Source: Bombyx mori (taxonomy: Eukaryota > Arthropoda > Insecta > Lepidoptera > Bombycidae). Taken from it: DNA of 64,000 nt. Shown in pieces: positions 54,561 through 64,000 of this stretch (position 1 is its first letter; each line of letters opens with the position of its first letter). Location: positions 14,694,001 through 14,758,000 of the forward strand of contig NC_085116.1 of assembly GCF_030269925.1 (NCBI RefSeq), given 5' to 3'. The position numbers and the translations under genes were made by a program. The notes beneath the pieces were generated by a model. The model did not search any database. It saw nothing but the letters and a program-made list of their open reading frames with translations, and was not told where the DNA came from.

Positions 54561-54914
54561 TGGAATTTTCTATGAACTCCGTTCTAAACAGAAATTAAAT
54601 TCAAGCTAGCCTTTATGATCCTGTAACCAATAGCCGTGAATAAGTTAGGTATTAAAAAAGTTCAATTCAAAAAGCAAAATATGAGGTTGCATTTTATATT
54701 GAAAATTATGATTGTACTGATGCATGGATAATGAATAATACACCTCATAATAATATATCTCGTTCCCAGACCATAAAATCTTTTAAAAATACATGATAAT
54801 ACTTAAAACTGATGTGTCTTTGTCTACTATTGTTGCCTCTTAACTTCTTAATATTTCATAGAACATGCTTTTTATAAAAATGATTCAGATAATAAATATT
54901 ATTAATTTAATATT

Positions 54915-55193
54915 ACCCGCAAAAATTATAATTTGCGTAATTACTGGTGGTAGAACCTCTTGTGAGTCCGCGCGGGTGGGTACCACCACCCTGCCTATTT
55001 CTGCCGTGAAGCAGTAATGCGTTTCGGTTTGAAGGGTGGGGCAGCCGTTGTAACTTACTTGAGACCTTAGAACTTATATCTCAAGGTCGGTGGCGCATTT
55101 ACGTTTTGGATGTCTATGGGCTCCAGTAACCACTTAACACCAGGTGGGCTGTGAGCTCGTCCACCCATCTAAGCAATAAAAAAAAAAAAATTA
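54915..55193 (+). repeat. Bm1-like SINE copy, well preserved
   Basis: ACCCGCAAAAATTATAATTT, GCGTAATTACTGGTGGTAGA, GAAGCAGTAATGCGTTTCGG, CCAGTAACCACTTAACACCA and CATCTAAGCAATAAAAAAA. Headless; the polyA end is intact. Confidence 0.92.
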
Positions 55194-55457
55194 TGTATTC
55201 AACTAAAACCATTTCTTTTTTTCATAGTCCAGTCATTTTAGGCCAAATTAGGCGAATATCTCGGAAAATCGACATACCCAGTATATTAGCACGTAAAAAC
55301 TTGTATTTTGGCATCTATTCTCAAAATTCACATAATATATTATATAATTGGATGGTCGCAAGTTTTAAAGCCAGGGGTCAAAGATCACAAAATCATTTTT
55401 TTTACATTTTTTGTAAATATTTCGTTTTCTATGGATTCCGAGGTCAATCCCCTATAA

Positions 55458-56237
55458 CAGCGGTCGGGGAACTTTTTTAATTATTACCCCAAAATATTTT
55501 TGTGTAAGTTGATATTACCCCACGAAGAACAAAAAAAAAACGAAATCACTTCTTTTTAGCATCTTTCATATTATAGCCCCTATGATAATTATGAAAAGAA
55601 AATAATAACTAAAAATTTAATTTAAACATCATTTATTCAATTTATCAAGGTATTACACCTAGTAATACATAACGGTAATAATAGTAATATAATTATGTAA
55701 TATACAGTTGAGGAAAAAAAATCCTCCCCTCAGAAAATATAAGTAAATGATAATTTCTTGTTATTTTATAATTCATATGATATATTTCTTGTATTATTAG
55801 AGGAAAAAACTAGTTTCAATTTTATATATAGCCCCCATAAAAAAGTTTTTTTTATTTAAATGATTTTTTTCGGGAAATTTCGCTTTGTGATTTGTCGGCT
55901 CCGCTCGGAGCCGCTTCGGCAAGCCAATCGCGGCTAACGATGCCTACAATAAAATACCTGAGTCAATCACGTGAACTTTGTGTTTCCAAATAATGTTTTC
56001 GATCTCATTCTCTCGCCGGCTGAATCCTATACATTTATGTGTTTGTATCTCTATGGACTTATTTTTTCGTTTCGTTTCATTTCGTTTCATCGAGTTTGAA
56101 ATCACAACGATTCTAAAGAAGTTTCACTTCACTAAATACTTTTTACTCACAAAAGTTTCATTTTTACCCCCCAAAAATGAAATTTAAAATGAATTTTACC
56201 CCATTTGGGGTAATTTACCCCGGTTCCCCGACCGCTG
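55458..56237. mobile_element. hAT-type MITE (780 bp)
   Basis: Terminal inverted repeats CAGCGGTCGGGGAAC (left) and GTTCCCCGACCGCTG (right) and a perfect 8-bp target duplication CCCTATAA (55450-55457 and 56238-56245). Internal TACCCC repeats near both ends and a CGGCTCCGCTCGGAGCCG palindrome at about 55897. No transposase remains. Confidence 0.92.
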
Positions 56238-56245
56238 CCCTATAA

Positions 56246-57021
56246 TGACTAGACTATCAGGATTAAGTTATTTAATTTCATAATTTTATTTTGAATTTTT
56301 TTATAACAATTTCTGTTAAGGTTCTCTTAAAAAATATTTTTATTTAAAAATTTTACATGTTTACTATTTTTATCGGGCAGTCGTTGTCCATTGTTTTAGC
56401 AATATATCTAATTGTTGGAAATTACGGATGGTCTGAAGCACACCAGATAAAAACTTGAATCGTGTTTACTATTATTCTAATAATTATTGTTCATTTTCAT
56501 AATTTTCGTATGCTGTTGTTTATGACTTCACTATACAGCATATCTTCTTTTTACTCTCTAACTGTATTCTTTGCTATGCAGTGGACTTGCTTAATAACTC
56601 AGATACCAACTGTAGTGCAATGTTTACAAGGCAAAAAGTTTTTATTTAATTTATTAAAAAAATGTAAAACTTTAAATAGTTTTGTGACTACAACTTTAAA
56701 CTGTACTTTATGTCAAAGTCAAAACTAAAATTGCATTCCATACACTGAAGTATGAAACCTATCTATGATTCCTTATAAATGTTAATTGTAATATCATTAA
56801 TACAAAAGCAAGACGTTATATTTGACAAATACGAAAACCGCTATTATTAATTGTTGTAAATCTAATGTATCCATAATTTATAATGATAAATGAGGTATAA
56901 ATCAAACTCATTTAGTGTGGAATTATAACGATTAACCTAATTTTTCCATTTCTGCATAAAACATAGGCATAGCATTCACCATTGTGAAGCAAAAAATCGG
57001 ATATTCCCTGAAGCCATCCAA
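56246..57021. other. AT-rich spacer and presumed promoter of the CFAP70-like gene
   Basis: No repeat or exon recognised. A short ORF at 56462-56728 has no recognisable domain. Confidence 0.35.
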
Positions 57022-59787
57022 ATGAAAGATTTACAAAAAATAAAAAATACAAATACAGAAAAATCAAGCGTGGTGGCGGAAGATGATGGTATTCTTATTC
57101 CACCACGTAACATCAGCATTCTCCTGCAAATGATCGGCGAGCCACCAAGTTCCGGCGAATGGATATTCTTAGTTTTCTTCAACGGACAAGTTGTGATGAC
57201 CACAAAATGGTACACTGAGAGCGTAATTGAAATAGAATATTTTCCAGTAAACTTAAATGATCCAGATCATCAATTAATGGTTGCCGATAGTCCTATAGTT
57301 GTTATTCTTCGTTCTGTTTCGGGAAAAGGAGCTAAGGATGTCGATCCGTTATTGAATTCAGATAATTGGGCAGGTGGTAATGTTGATTTGATGCCTTTTG
57401 TATTGGGAGAGCAAGAGATAAAGGTAAGAGTTCCCCTTGTTTTGATTCATAACGGTGACCGTACAAACTGCAGCGTAATAGCTCATTTAGAAGCCCGCGG
57501 TTATTCAGAAAACAATCGCGTTCCGTTGATGATAACTTTGTTATCTGTTCATTGTCTTCCTAACGCTAAAGATGGAACGGTTTATCTGGGAGCAATTGGC
57601 TTGGACAGCTTAACGCAAAATGTTATGAATTTTGGTAATTCATTAAGTTTTCCTGAAGCCAAAAAAATTGTTTGGGCTGATGTTTCGAATGCAGCTCAAG
57701 CTGCAAACACCGAATTTGAAATTCCAAACGAAGATATTTATTTTCCTGAAAATGTAATAATACCTTCGAAAACATCTGAATGTAACCGTTTTTATTGGTA
57801 CTCAATGAAACGTGTATTGATTGACCCCAATTTATTGCAAGAAAGACTACGTTTTCCATTCTATGTAGAAATGGCTGGAGTACCTAGATTTGGAAAAATT
57901 GATGTTCGCGGTAGATTCATGGGTTTCGTTGACGCCGGAGTTTTGTTGGAACCAGGTCAATTTGGTGTGACGGTCGGTGCCCAATTGATGTATTATAATG
58001 AATCTGAACTACCGGAGAACGTAGGTCCGTTATTAGATCTTCCACCGGCAAGCGCAAAAGCTAGTGCTAGAGAGATAAACACTGTAACTGATGAATACGG
58101 TCACGGCGCTTATTTTGTCATAAGATTTGATTTGTTCGAACCATTAGTCCCGAAAGCCAAAATGGTTTCACTTTACGAACGAATAGATTTTCCTGTTACC
58201 GATGGCTCTACTGTACCTGTGAACGAGCTAACGGTAGAGCCGCCTCCAGAAGATCAAACGATTGATGTTAGACGAATAAGGAGCGAAGGCGGCGCTCTAA
58301 CAGTACACCAAGAATTAAGTGATCTGGCTTGTAAAGGTACAATTCCGATGAACCAAGGTATCAAAAGATCTGCAGCAAATCGTTTACTGATGCGAGTGAG
58401 GTCTTTGCTCAAACAGTTTCCAGCGGGAAATTGTTCAGTTATTGATTTGCAAGATACGGTAACACATCAGCATGTTGCCTGTAGAAGAGCAGTGACAGCC
58501 TCGTTCGCTCCACGACCTCCTTCCCCGCGCGCAGTTAGTTTGACATTAGTGGCTAGATGTCGAATAGCTGGTTATAGGAAGTTAGCCGAGAAACACCTTG
58601 AAAATAACTTAACTGTCGCAGAACAAAGTCCTGCCGTATTACTTACTAAAGTTCTGAGACTCCTTGAAGAAGGTAATAACATGGAAGCCAAAAATTTTTT
58701 GTTGAGAGCTTTAAATGTTCACAGTAAAAATCGATATTTGTTATGGATTTATGGTGCTTTAAATTTTGACCAGGGCACCGAAGGAAAGGATCTTGCTGCT
58801 GCAGCATTCCGTATCGCGGTCCGTGGTGATTATTCTGATGGGACCGGCATTGCTATTGGGTGGGCAGCTCTGCATTCTTTCTACCACTACCATCAAAACT
58901 CGTATGCTGCTTTTGTTGCTGCCAAGAAAATGCGGAAATCATTTGAACTGGCCAAAGAATGGGATAAATTTCTTCGACGCTGGATAGATGCAAGCGGAGA
59001 AGAAGAAATTTTCTGGATACCAGCGTCAGTGACTGCTGCAAATCCATTCATATTAGCCGCAGCGTTTTTTCTTTGTCTCCGTTGCTATTCGTTTGTTAAT
59101 CAAATCTTAGTATGCGTGGAACGAAATTGCGTCAACCGAGGTACACGTTTTGATTATACTATTAAAATAGCCCCGGACTATTATTACTTGCAAGCAGCTT
59201 CATTACTACTTCGCCAAGAATATAACAATGCAATGAAGATAACTCATGAAGGAATAAAAAGATTTGGACCGTCGGCCATTCTGTCCCAAATCAACGCTTC
59301 TTGCTTGACTTGTTCTCGAGGCTGGGATGGGCAATGTGAAAGTGCGTTGGAAGAAGCGGATAAAGCTGGTGCCCAACCATGTCCAGCTATTCTTTTGCGA
59401 GCAGCTCTAGGTGGGATGCAAAGTGAACCAGCTGTTTCATTGCAAAGGGCTGCAAGAGCGCATAAAATGGTTCCGAGTGGATATTCTGCTTTCGTTTTAG
59501 CTCGTATTTATAATATATTAGGTGAAAAAGAATTAGCAGAGCGCTGGGCGGCCGCTGCAGTCAAATCTGAACCTTTATTATCAGATGGTTGGGCGTTTTT
59601 AGCGCTATTGGCCTTACACGAGAGAAAAATTGATAATGCAAAAGCTATGATGCGAACCGCAAATCAAGTAGGTACGGTCAGTAATGACATTAACGAGGCA
59701 CTTGAATCGTTAAAGGCGGAAATTAATTTGGAAAGAACACCTGATTATCTTGCTAGGAATGTGTGCTACTCAAAACAATATGATTGA
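57022..59787 (+). CDS. CFAP70: Intronless CFAP70-like protein (cilia- and flagella-associated, TPR)
   Basis: A single uninterrupted frame of 921 residues, ATG at 57022 and TGA at 59785-59787. The N-terminal half resembles the beta-rich part of CFAP70 (NRFYWYSMKRVLIDPNLLQE, FGKIDVRGRFMGFVDAGVLL, HGAYFVIRFDLFEPLVPKAK). The C-terminal half is a helical TPR-like solenoid (EQSPAVLLTKVLRLLEEGNN, MEAKNFLLRALNVHSKNRYL, ILGEKELAERWAAAAVKSEP). CFAP70 is an axonemal protein associated with outer dynein arm and central apparatus regions of motile cilia; in moths that would mean the sperm flagellum. No signal peptide or membrane segment. The absence of introns contrasts with every neighbour and suggests a retrocopy or a lineage-specific loss of introns. 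The long intact frame argues that it is functional. Identification rests on remembered family similarity and was not searched. Confidence 0.8.
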   Translation: MKDLQKIKNTNTEKSSVVAEDDGILIPPRNISILLQMIGEPPSSGEWIFLVFFNGQVVMTTKWYTESVIEIEYFPVNLNDPDHQLMVADSPIVVILRSVSGKGAKDVDPLLNSDNWAGGNVDLMPFVLGEQEIKVRVPLVLIHNGDRTNCSVIAHLEARGYSENNRVPLMITLLSVHCLPNAKDGTVYLGAIGLDSLTQNVMNFGNSLSFPEAKKIVWADVSNAAQAANTEFEIPNEDIYFPENVIIPSKTSECNRFYWYSMKRVLIDPNLLQERLRFPFYVEMAGVPRFGKIDVRGRFMGFVDAGVLLEPGQFGVTVGAQLMYYNESELPENVGPLLDLPPASAKASAREINTVTDEYGHGAYFVIRFDLFEPLVPKAKMVSLYERIDFPVTDGSTVPVNELTVEPPPEDQTIDVRRIRSEGGALTVHQELSDLACKGTIPMNQGIKRSAANRLLMRVRSLLKQFPAGNCSVIDLQDTVTHQHVACRRAVTASFAPRPPSPRAVSLTLVARCRIAGYRKLAEKHLENNLTVAEQSPAVLLTKVLRLLEEGNNMEAKNFLLRALNVHSKNRYLLWIYGALNFDQGTEGKDLAAAAFRIAVRGDYSDGTGIAIGWAALHSFYHYHQNSYAAFVAAKKMRKSFELAKEWDKFLRRWIDASGEEEIFWIPASVTAANPFILAAAFFLCLRCYSFVNQILVCVERNCVNRGTRFDYTIKIAPDYYYLQAASLLLRQEYNNAMKITHEGIKRFGPSAILSQINASCLTCSRGWDGQCESALEEADKAGAQPCPAILLRAALGGMQSEPAVSLQRAARAHKMVPSGYSAFVLARIYNILGEKELAERWAAAAVKSEPLLSDGWAFLALLALHERKIDNAKAMMRTANQVGTVSNDINEALESLKAEINLERTPDYLARNVCYSKQYD

Positions 59788-59823
59788 CATTGTGTAATTT
59801 AATTATATTGCGTTATTAATAAT

Positions 59824-59829
59824 AATAAA
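59824..59829 (+). terminator. Poly(A) signal AATAAA for the CFAP70-like gene
   Basis: AATAAA 37 bp past the stop codon. Confidence 0.55.
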
Positions 59830-59839
59830 TATTATCCAT

Positions 59840-60449
59840 GTCCGAGTTTTTTTTTAAAAATCTAGTTTATTCATTGAATAGCTGTAGCCCACTTAGACAC
59901 AATCACAATGCTCTGTTTGACCCGCATTAATTAATAATATCTGATTTAAAAATATTTTTGGGAGGTCCAAAGAAATATTGAAATCTCATGGTACCGAGTA
60001 TTGATGCAGAGAACGCAGAATGGTACAGAAATAGAAGTGTCACTGGTCTATTTATAAACTGGCTACCTAGTTTTGAAAGTCTAACTCTACGCTATCACTA
60101 GCCGTAGAAAGTAGGTTAGATTACAACTGTTAAAGAACTGTTATCGTTCGAGATAATACTGACAGCGGTATATTACTTCGTAGGAATTAAGGAGTCATAT
60201 AATGTACTCAGAACGAATCTCTTCTGTGACACACCTTCCTAAATTGTTTCGAATTTAAAGATAATACGATAAGTAAAGTTGGTATAGATAAAATATTGAA
60301 TGTTTAAATCCGTAACGCGCGCAGTACTGTTGCATCATTGTTGGTTGCGGGAGCACGAAACACAAACATTCCCTGAGGTGGAACGACCGGGGCCTTTGTT
60401 TTGAAGCGAGCTTAAAAGATCAAGTGACATGTGAACGCAACACAGCACA
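59840..60449. other. Spacer and presumed tetraspanin promoter and 5' UTR
   Basis: No repeat or coding sequence recognised between the CFAP70-like gene and the tetraspanin start. The last 140 bp are GC-richer. Confidence 0.35.
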
Positions 60450-63400
60450 ATGGGTCTCTCGACGAACTGTTGGAAATATTTAGTGTTAACTTTTAATGTA
60501 TTATTCGCTGTAAGTACACTTATTCTATTTTATTTATTCTTGAAAATTTCACTCGCAAGTTAAGAAGCATTTGCTGACTCAGTGAATGTCGCTTTGTTGT
60601 CATAACAACGCAGCGGAATCACTGATTTGTTTCGAAGCGAGAAAATCAAATCGAAATATAGTTAACCATTATACTCATTAAAATAATTAACTATCTAAAT
60701 CAGTGTGATTAGTTTATTAATTGCAAAAAATTCAATCTACGAGTGCATTGTACTTTAACCGTCTCAATTATAGTAGTCCTAAGCGGTGATTTCAGAATTA
60801 ATCAAATGTCAAACTGGCATAGAATAATTTCTTGAAACTTACCGAATTTAATATTGTGTGAGAGAGACAAAAAATAACTGGTGGAATGTTAAATTTGTTA
60901 GGTTAATACTTTTTGTAACTGTTTCATGATTTTGTCAACAGATGTCAGCTGTGGTGCTGTTCGGAGCGAGTGGATTTTTGTTGTACAAACTTTTTATATA
61001 CAGACATTTTATTGGTGTGAATGTGGAGTATCCCGCGATTCTATTATTGATGATGGCGATCATAACATGTTCTATAGCATGGATAGGATGGAGGACGGCT
61101 GTATCATTGCACCAGATTCACATTATCATAGTAGGTATTATGAATTTTATGAAGCTTAAATTATACTTATTAACTTAGTTCTGTGTTCTGGAGATCGTAT
61201 AAAGGTAAAGATTTGGCGTCAGTAGGTACTTTGTCTAGTACATAAATAAAGTTGCTAGCATTTCTATCTTGAAGATATAATGATTTCTTTTCCCCTTTTT
61301 GGCATTGAAATAGATCAACAGACAGCCTACTTGGTATTAAATTTTTACCAAAGTCCATAGATGTACCAACGTTGCAACTATCCATCTGAAGGCACGATGT
61401 CAAAATCTCGAGTGTATTGCATTACAGCTATTCGAACTTTAAGACCGTAAAGCACAACTATATAGTTGTATAGTAATCGGCACGAGTCTTGAATCACAGA
61501 CCTAAACTAAATGAGGTTGATAAAAAAAAATGTGGCTAATAAAATTGAACAAAAGTGTAGTTTGCTGCAGTGATGCGCGTGGACAACACAGGGAAGCAAT
61601 CACAGCTGACGGCATGTGACACGACACGGGAAGATCCAATCCCGTAATCAACATGGCCGGCGCCACCTCCCCCCTTGCCTCATTCCCCCAAACAGACCCA
61701 AAAATGGACTTCTGCGCATGTCAAGGTCAGATCTCAAGACTCAGCCGATTATTTTAATAGGCTGGATGTCCTTGCGGCCTTAAACGGTTTAACTCCAGTA
61801 ACTGCTGATTGACAAATGCAGTACATATGCTGGTACGATAGTTACAGAAAGCTGATGCCTATTTTCCGGTGACTAATTTAAACACCGCTTACGTTACCCA
61901 GAAGAAGTCATCAGGTCGTGCTAAGTCGTCAAAATACAGCCACTAGTTCATAGTATCATAACTTACTTTTCCGTTGAGACCATACGTCAGTTCTTAGTTT
62001 CCTACTTCATCCTACCCCTGAACTTGGTCTTAGCGGCACGGTGAGTTAGTCTGCGCTAGTTGGTAACCTACTCTTGCGTGTTTCTGCCATGAAGCAATAA
62101 ATATTGTGAACAGTAAGGCGATTTTAACTTAGACTTCTCAAGTTTCTTGGCCGTTGTATAGAAATGTCTTATAGGCGCATCGGTGATTAGCACTGTACCT
62201 GTTTTGATATTGCCCGTCGATCTACGTGTTTTTTATAGGTTAGAATTTTCTAATCACGTGCCACAGTTGACGCGGTTGCCGTGGTTTAGAAACTGCAGTG
62301 TAGTCGAAACAAGCATTATAATGCAAAAAAACTTGCCTTGACCGGTGAAACTTCTCTTTTAAATAAACTGAATTCTAACATTGTGTCGAAATTAGTCGTG
62401 ACAATAAATTGTAGTTTCCTTAGTCTTTGATAATTACAAGGGGGCTCTGAGGTTGTATCTATAGAAATTCTAAGGTTGCGGAGTCGCGAGCATGAAGACC
62501 CTTAACTTGGAGAAAACCATATACGCTATTATTTAAGGGCTTCTGCCGGACAGGCTTAGCAGCGGCAGCTCTGAATTATCGAGAGCCCATGAAATCTGAA
62601 AATCGTGTAATTATGCTGATGTGGCCTAAAATGATGAGACGCCCGGTGCTTTCGTATTCGTGTCGATAGCAAATTAATTGAGGCACAGCGAACTAACTGT
62701 ACTATAATAATTCTGTTTATTGTTCACATTTTTAACCAAACCCGCACACATTCAGACACTCACGCATAATGAACTTTATAAATGATAACACCTAATGATC
62801 TCTCAACACTAGTCCGCAGCATCTGTTCACGACTTAACCCAACCTACTCTATCTTAAGAAGGAGGCCTGGAGATCAGTAATACAGGTCTTTGAACCTAGT
62901 ACAGACTTCAACTCTTTCAAAGGCTTACAAAATAAATTATAAGGTTAATTTCCATTTGTATTTGTACTATACCTTTAGGAGAGAAATAAATAAATTATTA
63001 TTATTATTATTATTATATTACTTTTTGTTCAGAAAGTTAAACGCAATTCTAATAGATTACTTTTTCCTTTCTTGTTCCCAGACCGGAATCCTAATAGTAC
63101 TAGTGGTGATCATAGAGTTCACTTGCTTTGTGTGGGCTATGGTGGTGTGGGACAATGTGGAGATAGACGTGAAAACTACCATGACGCAGTTCTTCGAAGA
63201 CACCAGGGGTGCTGATGCAAATTCCGCTGAGTCCTTAAAATGGGATCGGTTACATGTAAAGGTGCGAGATTTTATCTAATCTTTTAATGGCCACGAATTA
63301 TAAATTATGATTAATGTGAAAAAATACATAATTTTTTTTTGTCTTAATAAAACTATGTATTTAAACCAGAGCCATTATGCATTGCGTGAATGCAGCCAAA

Positions 63401-63828
63401 CTATAGCATGGTCAATACATTCTTACCTCATTTTAGCGACATCCATGTGCACAAATTAGCAAACTAAAGATGCGTTCATCGATGTTCTTCCACTGAAGAT
63501 TCGGTATAAACAGCTAAAGGCTCCCGTAACTGGTCAACATCAAACAAACCATTCACCTGTCATGGCCAACAAAAAAGCTTTAACTTATCTAAAAAAAATT
63601 TGATTCCAGTTCGAATGCTGTGGGGTCACAGGGCCAAATGATTACGCGACATCAGGCCACGTACCGTTCTCTTGTTGTGGCCAAGGTCCTCTCGATTCCC
63701 TACACAAGCCCTACGCATCAGAATGCGCCGCGTTATATCTCAGGGGGTGCGGAAAGCAGTTACACGAATACACAAGGCAACAGTTGATGCTTGTGTCCAT
63801 GACAGCATTATGTGCTTCTATAATACAG
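60450..63828 (+). CDS. Tetraspanin, first four exons (3' end outside the window)
   Basis: Exons 60450-60509, 60942-61130, 63082-63261 and 63610-63828, all phase 0, giving 196 residues so far. MGLSTNCWKYLVLTFNVLFA runs into TM1. TM2 is YPAILLLMMAIITCSIAWIG and TM3 is TGILIVLVVIIEFTCFVWAM. The large extracellular loop has the tetraspanin signature FECCGVTGPNDY with PFSCCGQG and a further conserved cysteine (LRGCGKQ). TM4 begins about MLVSMTALCASIIQ, where the last visible exon ends with a GTCAGT donor. Tetraspanins organise membrane microdomains with integrins and other partners. The subfamily cannot be fixed from this part. The final coding exon(s) lie to the right of 64000. Confidence 0.92.
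61131..63081. other. Tetraspanin intron 2 (1.95 kb)
   Basis: Contains a heavily decayed Bm1-like SINE at about 61310-61440 (CAGCCTACTTGGTATTAAAT, CCATAGATGTACCAACG) and possibly another near 62040-62100 (TGCGTGTTTCTGCCATGAAG). A TAT-type microsatellite (TTATTATTATTATTATTA) lies at 62997-63015. No exon seen. Confidence 0.5.
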
Positions 63829-64000
63829 GTCAGTGATTCTTCATAGGTACATTATCTTGGTATAAAGTTATTTTAATAGTGTTTTTGTAGGGCTTTTTGT
63901 GGATTATGGAGATAAGTCACCATTGTCTACAGGAATTTATCGTCAACACCTTTTGGTTTGGTATTAAAGGCCTTAATATGAATTGCAGTGTACACTGGAA

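Noticed and set aside
63892..64000. Possible fifth tetraspanin exon starting GGCTTTTTGTGG
   Set aside because: It is preceded by an AG and open to the edge, but it does not resemble a tetraspanin TM4/C-terminal exon, so it was left as intron.

Overview
The window reads as nuclear DNA of a moth, most likely a Bombyx-type lepidopteran. The genes are intron-rich with GT-AG introns, exons are GC-richer than the AT-rich background, and introns and spacers are full of insect interspersed repeats. These include Bm1-like tRNA-derived SINEs, a second SINE that carries a LINE tail, Helitrons with CTAG ends, hAT, Harbinger, pogo and mariner remnants, and LINE 3' ends. I see no bacterial features, CRISPR, rRNA or intact tRNA gene.

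Six protein-coding genes can be reconstructed, five of them exon by exon with reading phase that closes at every junction. From left to right: Xbp1 (minus, 5549-3086), the bZIP factor of the unfolded protein response; CSN5 (plus, 8131-11696), the JAMM deneddylase of the COP9 signalosome; a broken gag/Arc-like retroelement fragment (14533-15173); AP-1gamma (minus, 19 exons, 47531-16343), the gamma subunit of the TGN/endosome clathrin adaptor; Arfrp1 (minus, 52138-47906), an Arf-family GTPase of the TGN; an intronless CFAP70-like axonemal gene (plus, 57022-59787); and the first four exons of a tetraspanin (plus, from 60450, running off the right edge).

Two functional points stand out. First, the Xbp1 last exon is arranged as in other animal XBP1 genes. 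The conventionally spliced frame stops early, while an overlapping frame encodes the activation domain. By reading CNG/NNGN loop motifs and phase I find one consistent pair of IRE1 cleavage sites, which would excise 83 nt (3539-3457). That is much longer than the 26-nt human intron. Second, Arfrp1 and AP-1gamma, whose products are known to cooperate at the trans-Golgi, sit head to tail with only 374 bp between stop and start.

The rest is repeat archaeology. A 2.17-kb TA-flanked terminal-inverted-repeat element (30935-33100) holds a pogo-like element inside its right terminus and an RTE-type LINE 3' end. Two hAT MITEs have perfect 8-bp target duplications. A PIF/Harbinger remnant lies between Xbp1 and CSN5. 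A 5'-truncated LINE sits inside another repeat just upstream of Arfrp1. The tail of one SINE family corresponds to the C-terminal codons of a LINE fragmentarily present here. All coordinates were derived by eye, without database searches.
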